Of a stretch of 64,000 nucleotides of DNA, positions 36,541 to 47,520 are shown one piece after another (the first letter of the stretch is position 1; every line of letters starts with the position of its first letter). The notes beneath the pieces are model-generated. The model had not been told where the DNA came from, did not search any database, and was given only the letters and a program-made list of their open reading frames with translations. The DNA is from Atopsyche davidsoni (lineage: Eukaryota > Arthropoda > Insecta > Trichoptera > Hydrobiosidae): NCBI GenBank assembly GCA_022113835.1, contig JAILWY010000014.1:4713501-4777500 (forward strand), read 5' to 3'. The position numbers and the translations under genes are program-made.

Positions 36541-36757
36541 GGTACATTTTTGGTATCACTTAATTACTTAATTAACAACTAGTGCTTGGGTTGCGGTAGT
36601 TACTTTTGTGCGCGCTTAAATTTTAGCAGCTAAAAATACCAGGAATACCGATCGTCTTTTATGGTTTTATAACTTCAAGTTATTTATTTAGTTATATTAA
36701 TTTTAGATTAATGTCAATCAGAATGCGTTTTTATTTACCCATGCAGGTATTAGTATG

Positions 36758-36909
36758 TTTATGTGATTAAGCACATTTTTTCATACATTGAAAACAATTA
36801 AAGAAAACTCTCAGAAAATATCATCATCCCTCACAAGTCACGATGATATTTTCTGAGAGTTTTCTTTAATTGTTTTCAATGTATGAAAAAATGTGCTTAA
36901 TCACATAAA
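36758..36909. mobile_element. Perfect 68-bp-arm hairpin (family A foldback)
   Basis: Bases 36758-36825 and 36842-36909 are exact reverse complements over all 68 positions, separated by a 16-base loop. Perfect arms mean a recent or conversion-maintained inversion. The arm sequence (TGATTAAGCACAT, then AAACTCTCAGAAAATATCATC and CGTGACTTGTGAGGGAT reading into the loop on the minus strand) aligns with the left part of the element at 57386, so this is a foldback derivative of that family. If transcribed it would form long double-stranded RNA suited to Dicer. It lies about 3.7 kb downstream of the putative splice donor, within the possible first intron. Confidence 0.75.
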
Positions 36910-38648
36910 TTATTTATTTAGCTTTAAAATTCTTTAAACAAAACTTTTGCTTTTTGTTTTGCTTAAGGTATGTTTTACGTTACGTGTTGTTATAATTATA
37001 AGATTCTTGTTTATAATTCCATCCTCCGCGGAGTTCTTGCCTATCTTGGCTTTCTAAATTCAGAAGATTTCCACTCCAGGAAGCCAGAAATAATCTGCTA
37101 AGTCTCCTTGAAATCCTTCTGTTATGGGAATTTCTAAACATAACGTTGTGGTTCGCGTATTATTTAGTACAGCGGGTAACTTCTACCAGCATCTACACGA
37201 GAGTATAATTGAGTTTGCATGTTTGCTTACGTCTAATGATTTTTAAGGTAGGATAGTCTTAAAATGAAAATATATATTTGAATAAAAATAGATACATAAG
37301 TTATAAGGCAGATTTAATATTCTTATAATCAAATGGGAATTCTGGGTTCTCTTTACAGTGTCTTCGTTACGTCAGTCATACTGATTTACCATCCTCCAGG
37401 TTTAATCCCACGAGTTGTGCTTTATATATAGAGATGCTAAATGCTTGAATAATTTTGTTACGTTATGAATTGCATGTTTGCAACTTTGAAATATTTTTTG
37501 TCATGAAATTGTAACGAAAACGAAAGTATGCATTATGCTGACGTGATTATCAAGAGAAATATGATTTACAATCTTCGAAATAGCATGACTTATCAATCAG
37601 AGAAAGCAAACAAAAGTAAATATGTCAAGCTTCGCATTATTGGAATGACCGTTCCAATATAAATTGCTGCAGCTCTCAACACTCTCTAATATTTGCGTTG
37701 GTTTCGTGTCTAATGAGATATTCGGAAAGTATTTCTTCGATTTACTTCAGCGAGTACTTGGGGAAACATTCGATCATTTATCGAGGTATATAATTAAGTT
37801 GTAGAAAAAACCTAGCTCTGTCAGAAGTAATCTAGAGTGATAAATAGTCTTAACGATGCGATAATTACTGTACCAAACATGTGAGTGGTACATACTACAT
37901 ATATAAACCGCCTACTTTCAATAGTGAATATACTTCATAAAGGATTCTTCTATGGACTTATAGAATAAACATATTAAAAAGGTTAACATAAAAAAATTAT
38001 AATTTTTAGAGTTAGTGTATTTCAGATCTTAAAGAACATTTTTGACAGCAACTTTTTATATTGGTGTGTATGTACAATTTTCTCGTAACATCCAAAAACT
38101 AATCGAAAAACCTTTGTTAGCTGCACTCGAATTATCAGACAACGTTCATTAATTGTTATTTTCTTTTGCCGACAGTTTATCTGCTTACAAATTATTTTCA
38201 TAAAATAAAATGTACAACATACTATCGTTCTGTTACTATGAAATAGGCCGTGCAACTTTAGGTTGCATGGTCTGTGAATGATATAAAAACTATTATTATT
38301 TACATACGAAGTTAAAAATTAAAAGCTATGTCGAATATATATTTTATTAAAATTAAATTAACTTGTAGTGACTACATCAGCATGTTTTAATATTTGTACT
38401 AATTCCGGCGTTTGTATCTGACCAACGCCCGTCTCTCACCCTGTCTGCTATCTCAACCCCCCCCGAATAAATAAACAAGATTTAAAACCCTGACAATCTG
38501 GGAGGCAAATATAGGTCAGTGTGTTATAAATCTCATACGCAGTAAAACTATTTGTAAATCAAGTATGTGACAAGAAATTTAAAAACAAGTTCATAGCTAC
38601 TTATCTGAATCGACTTGTATGGCTGTGTGTCAACTGTTGTTATATTAT
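36910..38648. other. AT-rich non-coding DNA, no gene seen
   Basis: AT-rich; slightly GC-richer near 37020-37110. A B-box-like word AGGTTTAATCCC at about 37398 is too weak to call. No gene seen. Confidence 0.6.
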
Positions 38649-38670
38649 ATTTCACGTGAATTACACGTGG
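38649..38670. promoter_or_regulatory. Tandem CACGTG E-boxes, 5-bp spacer
   Basis: CACGTG occurs at 38653-38658 and 38664-38669, 11 bp centre to centre, in AT-rich surroundings. The first copy has the flanks ATTTC...GAATT shared with palindromes at 17471 and 43155. Paired E-boxes are a typical bHLH(-PAS) arrangement; which factor binds is unknown. Confidence 0.45.
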
Positions 38671-39886
38671 AATTGATTACTGTGTTACGTATATTTCATT
38701 TAATAAATGATCGAATAATACTTTGCGTGTTTTCTATTGTATTTTTGCTAATACAGTTGAGCGCTGGCCGATGGAGCATGTTTACTTAGTCGGTGTTGTT
38801 CGGTAATTGAGCGAAAAAATACTGGCTTGATACTTACGACTTATTGTTAAGTTAAATTTGATTCAATTTTTTCTAGCTAGGTGAAAAATAATTCGTTGTA
38901 AGCGTGTCGGTCAAATAATTAAGGAAGTATTACTACATATGTAATTTAATGTTAACTGTCTATATTTAAACAGCAAATATGAAAAACCAATTTGCTAAGA
39001 GATTTTAATTTTAATCTCTTATCAACTTGGCTATTTATATATTAGCTTTAATATTCATTATGTTTATTTGTATCCATATTTTTTTCATGTCTTTTTTTTA
39101 TTAACAAACATCTTTCCGAGAGCTCTACTTTATGTAACTGAGAGCTCTACTTTAACTTGAGTTGTAATTATTGTTGGATTTGTATTTTTTTACGGGGTTA
39201 AAAGCTTTCCTAAAAGAAAATCTAAGAAATTGGCTTAAAATCGGCGATTGGACAGTCTTGTTGGGAGTTGTTTTGCCGATGAAGCTCTGTTTAAATACAT
39301 TTTTAATTTAAAGAGTTTGAAAGGAAAAATCCTCTCGACTTATTTTTTTGCATCAGCTGTGTTTTTTTAATTCGTCAAGTACTAAGATATTCATTACATT
39401 TTTAATCGAAACGTTATTGACTCCAAAAACTGTTTTCGATTACTTTTGTACTTAATTTTTTTTCTTATGTACAAAATGAGATTTTTAATGCTTTTAGGAA
39501 AGTAAACTTCACCTTAAAGGATTTTAAATCAATCTTCAATAATAAACGCCAACCAAGGTGTTTTGAAAAAGTATATATTCTAAATCGCAAATTTTAAATT
39601 TTTTAGCAGAAATTTCCTAATTACAAAAAATATTTCTCGGCTGTTACTTTTAATACAGTTTCTTATTATTTTCTACGTAGTAACTAATTAAAATTACATT
39701 CATTACATGCATTCTGGTATTCTAAAGAAAAAAAACGATTTAAATTTTTGTTTACGCAGTTAAATTTGTAAATCTATCTGAAAAGTTTAGTCTAACTTTT
39801 AGTAAGCATATAGATATATTTAGCTTTAATCAATTTTTCAGGCTTTGGGTACATATGCAGTGGGTGTCATAATACGAGTTGACTCA
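38671..39886. other. AT-rich non-coding DNA with a short duplication
   Basis: AT-rich. AGAGCTCTACTTTA is directly repeated near 39119 and 39142. Nothing else recognised. Confidence 0.6.
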
Positions 39887-39996
39887 GTTTGATAATGCCA
39901 ACGTGAAAGTTTGGCGAAACCAATAAAAATGAACATGTGGAAAAATCACTCAAGTATTTTATTCAAAATATTAAAATGGAATTCCACAGAAATATT
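39887..39996. mobile_element. Family B foldback element, copy 2 (right arm plus tail)
   Basis: Starts GTTTGATAATGCCAACGTGA, the reverse complement of the left arm of the copy at 3610, runs through GAACATGTGGAAAAATCACT, and ends in the family tail (CAAGTATTTTATTC, AAAATGGAATTCCAC). The AAGTACTCTG segment of the tail is deleted. It lacks the left arm, so it is the complementary deletion product to copy 1. Confidence 0.7.
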
Positions 39997-40039
39997 GATA
40001 ACATAATACGTGTAATGAATAGCAAAACAAGCGGCACGA

Positions 40040-40310
40040 GAGGCAGGTTCTCAAATCCCACGGCTCGAGCAGGCCAATAACCAATATCGCACTCAGTACG
40101 TACGCGGCGCGCAGACGGACGGAGGAAGTTTTCTCTTCGAGTCCATTGAATTGGATCACGTACTCGGGTTGCTGTACACACTGAATCTAAATTCGTGGGG
40201 CGGCCGATGCACCGGCACCGGAAGCCGCTCGCACAGTTGCATTTTTCAGTCTACTCACAGCCAAACAGCTGGCCTGCTGCGAATCTTCGCCCATTCTTCC
40301 CAATGATAAT
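40040..40310. promoter_or_regulatory. CpG island with paired CCAAT boxes and Inr-like word
   Basis: Two CCAAT words at 40074-40078 and 40081-40085 precede TCAGTA at 40093-40098 on the plus strand. CpG-rich sequence (ACGTACGCGGCGCGC) follows, then another GC-rich block at 40195-40290. No DPE at +28 and no clear donor. Could be a second promoter or an enhancer. The 72- and 62-codon minus-strand frames are likely shadows of composition. Confidence 0.3.
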
Positions 40311-42284
40311 TTATGATATGGATTTTTGACTCATCGGGTATCGTACATACACTTGCAGGCAACGTCGTTATTACATCAATATTTGTAGAATGTATTGGAA
40401 TATAAATACTTCTATAAATAAAGTATTTTTTTTATTAAAAAAAAAAAACAACCCAATACATAAATTTTATTATAAATATTTTTTTTATTACAGTAGTAAA
40501 AAACCTATGTTGTCGATTTTTAAATTGAATTCAAGTAACACGCATATTTGAAAGAAAAAAAATATATATACCTACAATAACGTGTCTAAAATCAATTTTT
40601 GACCTTTATTATTTACAATACATTTCAACGAGAAGAAATGCATTTAATCAGACAGCCAGTGCATTATTTGATGCATAGATTGCGTAAAAATGGTAGTACA
40701 CGTCAACCAACTAGATTTCAACAACTTTTTTTGAAGTAGAATAAAAACACTATGCTTTTTGCAAGAAGAGTTTCGGTGGTCATTTTATGTACCTTGCTTC
40801 AATTAGAGCTCATTGGAAACCCTGTGTGTTTTTTTAAAATAAAGGTGCAGAGTTTTTCGAGTTTTATTAAATAAAATGCTCTCTAATGGATATTGTATCC
40901 GAGTAGAAGCCATACACGAGGCGGAGTTTCAGTGAAATATCCGAATTATGAGTAATCTCCCGTCGCAGCGAAGTAAGCCCGCCCTGGCTTCATTAAGCAG
41001 GATTAGACGCGCAGGTGCTCCGATGTTTTATTACATTAAACCTGCTACAGCTGAAAACAAACACACTGTGTCTACCATAAATATAAATGGACAAGTGTCT
41101 AAGAGATTACCATCATTTTTGTTTGTAAGGGCTTTCGCCTTTCGGGGAATTCTTTAAGCTGCATTGCGAGCCGAGCCTTTAGGCTGAAACTGAAATGCAC
41201 CTACTGCTATCGGTAAGCCACGTTTTGTATTAAATATACCATAAATTAGTGCTGAGTGCTATTGACAGAGCTTTTATGTAAGTATATCTCTCATAATAGC
41301 ACTGCGCTTAGAAGAAAAATATTAAATTCAATAATTGCTTTATTCGCTCTAATGACAAGGGTGTCTTACCTACATTTACATTCACAACCTTGTAGTGAAG
41401 TTTCATTCAATTGATTTAGTATATAAATTCCGATAAGACTTTTCCAAAAAAATGGTAAAAACCTTACAAAAAGTCAATATTTTCCGATATTGTAATTTAA
41501 AACTACATATCTTTAGAAATGTAATTAGTTTACTTTATACCCAAAATTTGTGTAAATTTAATTGTTATGTTTTCACTATTATTATATGCTTGTTATAATG
41601 ATGTTGTGCTTCGAAAAAATATGTTAATTTTCTATCACGTCGATTTAGTAAGTTTTCTATAGAGCTTAAAAAGTAATATAAAAGTTTTCCTACCTGTTTC
41701 GTTTCTTAGAATACATACATTATAATATATCAACATGAAATGGCAGCCATAATACCTACACGTGTACATGCGACACGTTTGTAATGGGCATGTATGTTGA
41801 ATGTGTATGGTTATTGCTTAATAAATAATCAAAATAAAAACCAACATTTTTAAAGTAATAACCGGGCAGAAAAAAAACACCAAACGACTTTACGACTTGT
41901 CCAGTTTTAGATTTGAAGCATTGAAAATGCGCATGACAGGGTTAGCGTGATACTGAGTGACAAATGTATGCTTCTTACTCCAATTACATAATTTCCCATG
42001 TTAATTATTTTACACGACTTTTAGGATAATTGCTGCAATTATATCATTTACAACGACGTAATCGTTGATTACTCGCCTTCATAAGCTGCCTTATGTTTAT
42101 ATCTCACGGTTTACACTGCATTGTCAGCGTTGCGAACAGGTTTGCAGCATTCGGACGTTCCGTATTAGCAGCACCCATAATGATTGAAAACAAATAAACA
42201 GTTACGTTTTATTGGAGTTTGTAACCCATTAAAGCCGAGACCATGTTCAGTTATCAATAAAGTCTGTTGGCCGAATATAAATCA
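40311..42284. other. AT-rich non-coding DNA with a GC patch
   Basis: AT-rich, with a GC-elevated patch at about 40900-41220 (including CGAAGTAAGCCCGCCCTGGC near 40969) that may be regulatory. The 69-codon frame there has no domain. Nothing else recognised. Confidence 0.55.
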
Positions 42285-42474
42285 CCGCGCGTCGGATCGT
42301 CGACGGATGCGAAAAAAACGCAGAAAGGACTTCTCCGATGACAAGGTCGCTTTTTGCGTAATCGAAGACAAAAAAACGGATCACGCCGGCGAGGGCCGAT
42401 GGGCCTTCGGAGAATGTCGGCTGTCATCGGCAGTTTCCGGATGTGATCGGCTCACTTCGGTTAGCACCGGTGAA
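42285..42474 (+). promoter_or_regulatory. CpG island containing a second 10-bp-phased YCGG array
   Basis: CGG occurs at 42408, 42418, 42428, 42438, 42448, 42458 and 42468, exactly 10 bp apart, preceded by T in five cases and C in two. The variable six-base spacers differ from those at 31960, apart from the shared word TCGGCTCA. Upstream, CGG at 42377 and 42387 and CGA at 42397 continue the same period with a one-base offset, so the array may have about ten units. The 97-codon frame across it does not follow the 10-bp period, so the repeat is not protein-driven. Same orientation as the array at 31960. Confidence 0.6.
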
Positions 42475-43149
42475 TGACCGTGGATCTCTTGCTTGACCGC
42501 CAAAGACACCAGGGCTGCGAAGAAGATTCAATTTTAAGATGAGGAAAAATAATAATAAAAAATTAAATGAGAATGAATATAAGCGCATCAATAAATAATT
42601 TTTTAATGTTATGAAAGTGAATCTAATGAAATTTTTGACATAAATTATATAATAATAATATAAGACCGTTATAAAAATGAACCATTTCTCTTCATCTTAA
42701 TGTAATTTTGCAATGAATTATTAAAATAAATTTTCTTTGTGCAATAAGTTAATTTGCGGATGTGAAAATGTTTATATCTATTACAGCTTTCTGCTAATTG
42801 AATTTGTTTTGTGTGCAGTAGTTAACATATAGTATAATTCAATATTATAATATTAAAAAATACTTATAAAATTATTACTCAGTTTCCGAATCATACGAAA
42901 TACTTTACTATATTTAATAATGAATTAGTATTAAAAAAAAAAGTTTAACTTTGTATAGATTATGTAAATTAATTTTTATACAGTAAAAAGATCAATAATG
43001 TGTTTTAAGTATAAACGATATGTATACTCCTAACCAATTAAAAGTGTGTTATAACTGGATGTGACTCATGAAACACGCTAGGTTATTTGTTTTCAAATGT
43101 TTTAAAAACAAATAACTTCTTTTGAAAATATTTTTTTTATTCCGGCAAC
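42475..43149. other. AT-rich non-coding DNA, no gene seen
   Basis: AT-rich with A/T runs; nothing recognised. Confidence 0.65.
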
Positions 43150-43154
43150 CATGG

Positions 43155-43250
43155 TATTTCTCACGTGAGAAATAAGATTGCGATGTGATTGGCTGACGTA
43201 ACAACAGGTGGGCTAGAGACCGGGGGACACGGTTCACGTCTCAGTGATGA
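43155..43250. promoter_or_regulatory. Regulatory cluster: 20-bp E-box palindrome, CCAAT, bZIP site
   Basis: A perfect 20-bp palindrome (43155-43174, half-site TATTTCTCAC) is centred on CACGTG. Within 40 bp follow ATTGG (reverse CCAAT, near 43188), TGACGTAA (bZIP-type, near 43194) and CAGGTG (another E-box, near 43205), then the initiator-like TCAGTG at 43241-43246. There is no DPE at +28 and no TATA. Dense and ordered enough to suspect an enhancer or promoter; no transcript can be shown. Confidence 0.4.
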
Positions 43251-45929
43251 AATATTTTGTGATACCTGAGATAATACCGTCAACTCACTTCGACGTGCTG
43301 CTTGTTCCGGTCCATCGATGTCATTACCTTTAATTAGAATCCGAAGATGGGACTCGAAAAATGCCTCGTTTTCTATAAGATTTTCTACTTTTGTTTTTGC
43401 TTATTCTGTTTTTTGAACAGTGCCTTTATTATATATTTGTTTTGTGATATTATTTTAGTTTTGTAATTGCAAAAACTACTTTGTGAACCGATTCATAGAT
43501 TCTTTCATCATATTTTTTTGTGGAACTTAGCCTTGCCTACCCTTTGCTGCGGACAGAGAGGAAGTAAAAATATTTTTCATTCTTAAACCTGAAATATTCT
43601 CCTATAAAACAAACTATTCAATATAATTTTTTTTAAATATTAGCGATGTGGTTAAAGAATTATATCAAATTAAGAAGTGTCTTCAATCTTTGATTTTCAG
43701 TTTACGGGCAGTTGAAACCTTATTAACACCATGATACTCATAGCTTATAAAGAAAAAATATTTTATTTGCACTGTTATTTTAAGTATAAAACTAATTATC
43801 TTCAAACAAAATAAAAAAAAAAACAGGTGTGGACCCTCGAGGAAAGGGAAAGAACCGGATTGCAATCAATAAAACATCCCTGTAGTCAATTATTCAATAT
43901 TTAATTAAATATCTCTTACTTATTGTGAACATGGGTAATTACTTGTAATATATTTAAGCTTAGTAAAGCAACAATTTATCAACTTTATTTTCTTGCATTC
44001 AAAATCATTCACTAAAAAAGATCTAAATAAAAACGTCATAGACTACTTATATTTTATAATTTTTAGCTTCCATCTCAAATGACTACACTACCATAAAATT
44101 AAAATCTGGTTATGATGACATTAAACCTCCTAGCTCTCAGAATTCAGACGATCTGAGAACGGCGTTTATAGCATTGCAGCGCCGGAGAGTTTTTTTTTAA
44201 GGGTAGTTTTGCGTGGGACTTGCACTCTCATTTCGATGTTGCTAACCTAGACCTCTCGCAACTAAAAGAGGTCATGGATGTAAACCTTTAGGAGGTGTCT
44301 TAAAACAACTTTAATCTGTTTTGCATAGATGGTCTTACCAAAAATAGAAACTCTCTCTGGTATGGCTCACAGGCCATCTCACTTACGCAAGGTGACGGGA
44401 GGGAACGAATGTGGTACCAGAAATAATAGTTTTTGGAATAAATTAATATTTTAAGAAATTACGTAAAGTTTGTGAAAATCTCTGCTATGTAAATGCCACT
44501 TTTGACGAGTTAAGAAATACTGGAACATTGAATAAATTATATAGGGTTCCATGTATGCAGTTGGCCCCCATCGGCAATTGTTAAAATTAAATAAACGCAC
44601 ATTCGATTTTAACTTGAGAATATCAATAATAGTATTTTTTAATGCATTTGTTTATATTTCCAATATTCAACACATTATTAATTATATATTGAAAAGGTAA
44701 ACTGCTTGGGTTCACAGTAGTCATATTGGCATGAAAATAATAAACAAATAAACGCGTTATTATTTGATAAATAAAATAAAACTAAATCGTGTCTATAAAT
44801 CATCGATAAAAAGTACAACTTTTAAAGGGGCCAAGAACCACTGCAGTACCCTATTATACCAACAATAAATTATCTAGTGCTTACGACATATGTGGCCGGT
44901 TCTCCTTAATTTATTGGTCACACTGACGGTAAAACACTAAACAAAGCCAAGTTTTGCAAAGTAGAGAAAGTCCGCATTAGAAAACCGTTTGTCGAATCAG
45001 TTGGCAGGACGCTAAGTGACAATCCGTATCATCTGCTTTTTAGATGTGCAAAGTGAGGAAATGCCTGATCTCGGACCGCTGCGCGCTGCTGCATGGAATT
45101 GCTTAATAGCTTTCCATTTGACTTGCGATGAACACATGTCCGAGAGAGATTGCTGAACCTAGCGATGTTTGATAATTTCAGTATCAGTTGAAGTGTGTGG
45201 TGAAGATTTGTTATTGCTACTCTTAATAACAAATCATGTTCATATTACTTAACGCATAAACTTGAATCATTCAAATTAAAATGCAAGGTCAAACAGTTGA
45301 ATGAAGTCTTTGTTATTCTGTCGCTATATTATTTTTTCTTAATTTTTTTAAACGTCCGACCAACATCCGATAAAGAATGAAATCGGATTAGGAAAAAGTT
45401 TATTATGTGGCTTGTTCTTATAAATGATAGTACAGTTTAGAATCGTTTTTTTTTATATATTGCTTTCATGTTAAAATCAAAGAATCATGAAAGAAGGAAC
45501 CCTCACTGGTTAAGGTTTTGTTGTTGTAAGAAGTAACAAGTTATCCACATGCACAGTTAATCCTAATCGCCTTTAGCCGCGTGTTCACCTACCCATCGTC
45601 CGTTTGCGGTCTTTGATTCATAATGAGTAGAGTAGTTACTTCAGATGTCTCTCGCTTCTAAACTTCATATACAATAAACAGTGCTCAAAGTTTGGAAAAG
45701 TTTATTAAAAAATATTTTTATTTTATGAGTCATTTGATGTTACAATGTATGTAATGCATTTTGCCATTAGGGTGCCAAGTCAGAAACGAAGCCTTGAATG
45801 TAATTTACTATGTGCCGCAAAACCACCATGCGGTTTCAGCTTGATATATTGAATGTAATAAATCATGCTCCAGATATACAAAGTAATCCTTTACCTGGAA
45901 TTGGCTTTTTAATGTCGAGTTGAAATAAA
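43251..45929. other. Mixed AT-rich non-coding DNA
   Basis: AT-rich with a more balanced block at about 44090-44410 and another near 44960-45130. Short frames (60-67 codons) are unrecognised. The balanced block has the look of an old interspersed repeat but no second copy is present. Confidence 0.5.
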
Positions 45930-46080
45930 ATAAAGGGACGCGCTGCCGGGGGCGGTAATTGGCCGAGTGGCGCGGTGTCCAGTGTGAGAGTCTAATGACA
46001 CAATGGCTTGTAGTTCACATCCTGTCGTGGTCAATAACAACCGTGGTCGAACCTAAACACCGTAATTTCCCCCGCGCTGT
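45930..46080 (+). repeat. Possible pol III-type fragment / GC patch
   Basis: TGGCCGAGTGG at about 45960 matches the A-box consensus. GTGGTCGAACC at about 46043 is a partial B-box roughly 85 bp later, longer than in most tRNAs. It could be a degenerate tRNA-derived repeat or chance in a GC-elevated patch. Confidence 0.2.
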
Positions 46081-47059
46081 CCGTTTTTATTTTCATATTT
46101 CGTATACGATACAGCAATTTTTACGGCCGGTCATGAAAAAAAAAAAACACATTAGGTGTGTGTTACCTGCGTAATTCGTTATTTTAATGAAAAAAATTGC
46201 GCATATTTTGTCATTATTTGTGAACCATTGTGACGGGCAACAAAGCGTACTGCTGCCAGGTAATGAATACTTAGTGTCACAAAATGACGTGTAAGTATTT
46301 TTACATAAACTTGATGCCGAAAGAAAGTAGTGTAATCATAGAAATATTTAATAATTACGGTTAAATGAAAAAAAGAAAGTACTTTCAAGTTCAACTGTTG
46401 TTGCATTTGACTAGTTTCAGTCCAATATTTAATTATTTTTTTATTGAATTTAATAAAATTTAATATTAGACCAAAAATAATACAGGGAACAATACGATAC
46501 TATTGCACCATATAACACATCGTTTTATAGGTTGTTTGGTTAAATGTTCACTTTTCTGAAGCATGCATAGCATTATGGCATTGATAAAAACTAGTTTTGT
46601 GCGAAAACAATTGAATTAAAATTATTTTTATCGTTATTCAACAATATATGCATGCTTCCGTGTTTAATGTTATAACCGGGCTAATGATTGTTTTGCCATA
46701 TTTTTGTAATTTGCCTTGTGAACAATCTTTGACGAATAGTTAGATCAATTAATTTAATGCATGACAAATAACATGCGTATGAAATTATTTTTAAAACTTT
46801 TGTTAACAATACCTTTTTTTTTTTTTTAATTTTATATTGCTATATATTTTTCCAGTCCGAAACTTTGCTCACGTTTGAAAGTTTTAAGAAAGTTCAAGAT
46901 AATTTTTAAAATTGAAGTAAAGATAATAAAGATTTATTTAACCTTTGAACACGTGTCGAGATGACAAAACTTTTGTGTATATTTGAAACATTACGTGATA
47001 GTTAAAAATTGATATATACAATTCATTAATAGCTTTTTGAAGTATATCAAATTGTAATT
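46081..47059. other. AT-rich non-coding DNA, no gene seen
   Basis: AT-rich; T run near 46815-46830. Nothing recognised. Confidence 0.65.
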
Positions 47060-47340
47060 AACATCTTTTGGTTATAGTTATAAGGCTTCGCTGTGCGTAG
47101 TAAGTATCCCAAAAACAGCAATGTATATTACATTCACGTTCATTCAAAAGTCAGCTCTTATGGTCAAGACGAATTTCGCGATCCGCTATGCACCCGAGTC
47201 ACCCAAATTCCCATGCCACAGACTCACGGTGTGGCTGATGGGCCATCGGTTGATTTGAATAAACGGTACCGAGGAGCGCGCCGCGACTGGCAACGACCTA
47301 GCGGTAAGGCCCCCGACACCTGACCCGCGGTCACCTCCGG
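47060..47340. promoter_or_regulatory. CpG island with nuclear-receptor-like direct repeat
   Basis: GC-rich toward its end. On the minus strand AGGTGA (47336-47331), four bases, then GGGTCA (47326-47321) form a DR4-like pair of nuclear-receptor half sites. The 76-codon plus frame at 47093-47323 has no domain. Candidate hormone-responsive or other enhancer. Confidence 0.3.
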
Positions 47341-47410
47341 CTGTTTCATAGTATTGAATAGCTTTATTTGTTATTGATTTTTTATCTTTTACTTGTGTAT
47401 GTATCAGTAA

Positions 47411-47520
47411 AGCTCTCTACACACGTCGCGACACAACTTGTGATTGGCCAAATGCGTCCCACTTTGCGATGGGATGCCGCCGGCTGATCGCAAGTTGTAT
47501 GGCTGCGTGTGTAGCTGGCT
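47411..47520. mobile_element. Family C MITE, copy 2 (best-preserved)
   Basis: A 110-bp unit whose ends are imperfect inverted repeats of about 38 bp. The left end is AGCTCTCTACACACG and the right end reads AGCCAGCTACACACG in reverse complement; inner arm words CAACTTG and GAT--GCC also match. Flanks are TAA and TAT, close to a 3-bp TWA duplication as in PIF/Harbinger elements but not exact. No coding capacity. Confidence 0.65.

Noticed and set aside
37395..37412. AGGTTTAATCCC as a pol III B-box
   Set aside because: Two departures from the invariant positions and no A-box upstream.
40265..40290. CTGGCCTGCT resembling miR-193
   Set aside because: Only about ten bases agree and there is no fold-back partner, so it cannot be used to place the window at the ivory/mir-193 locus.
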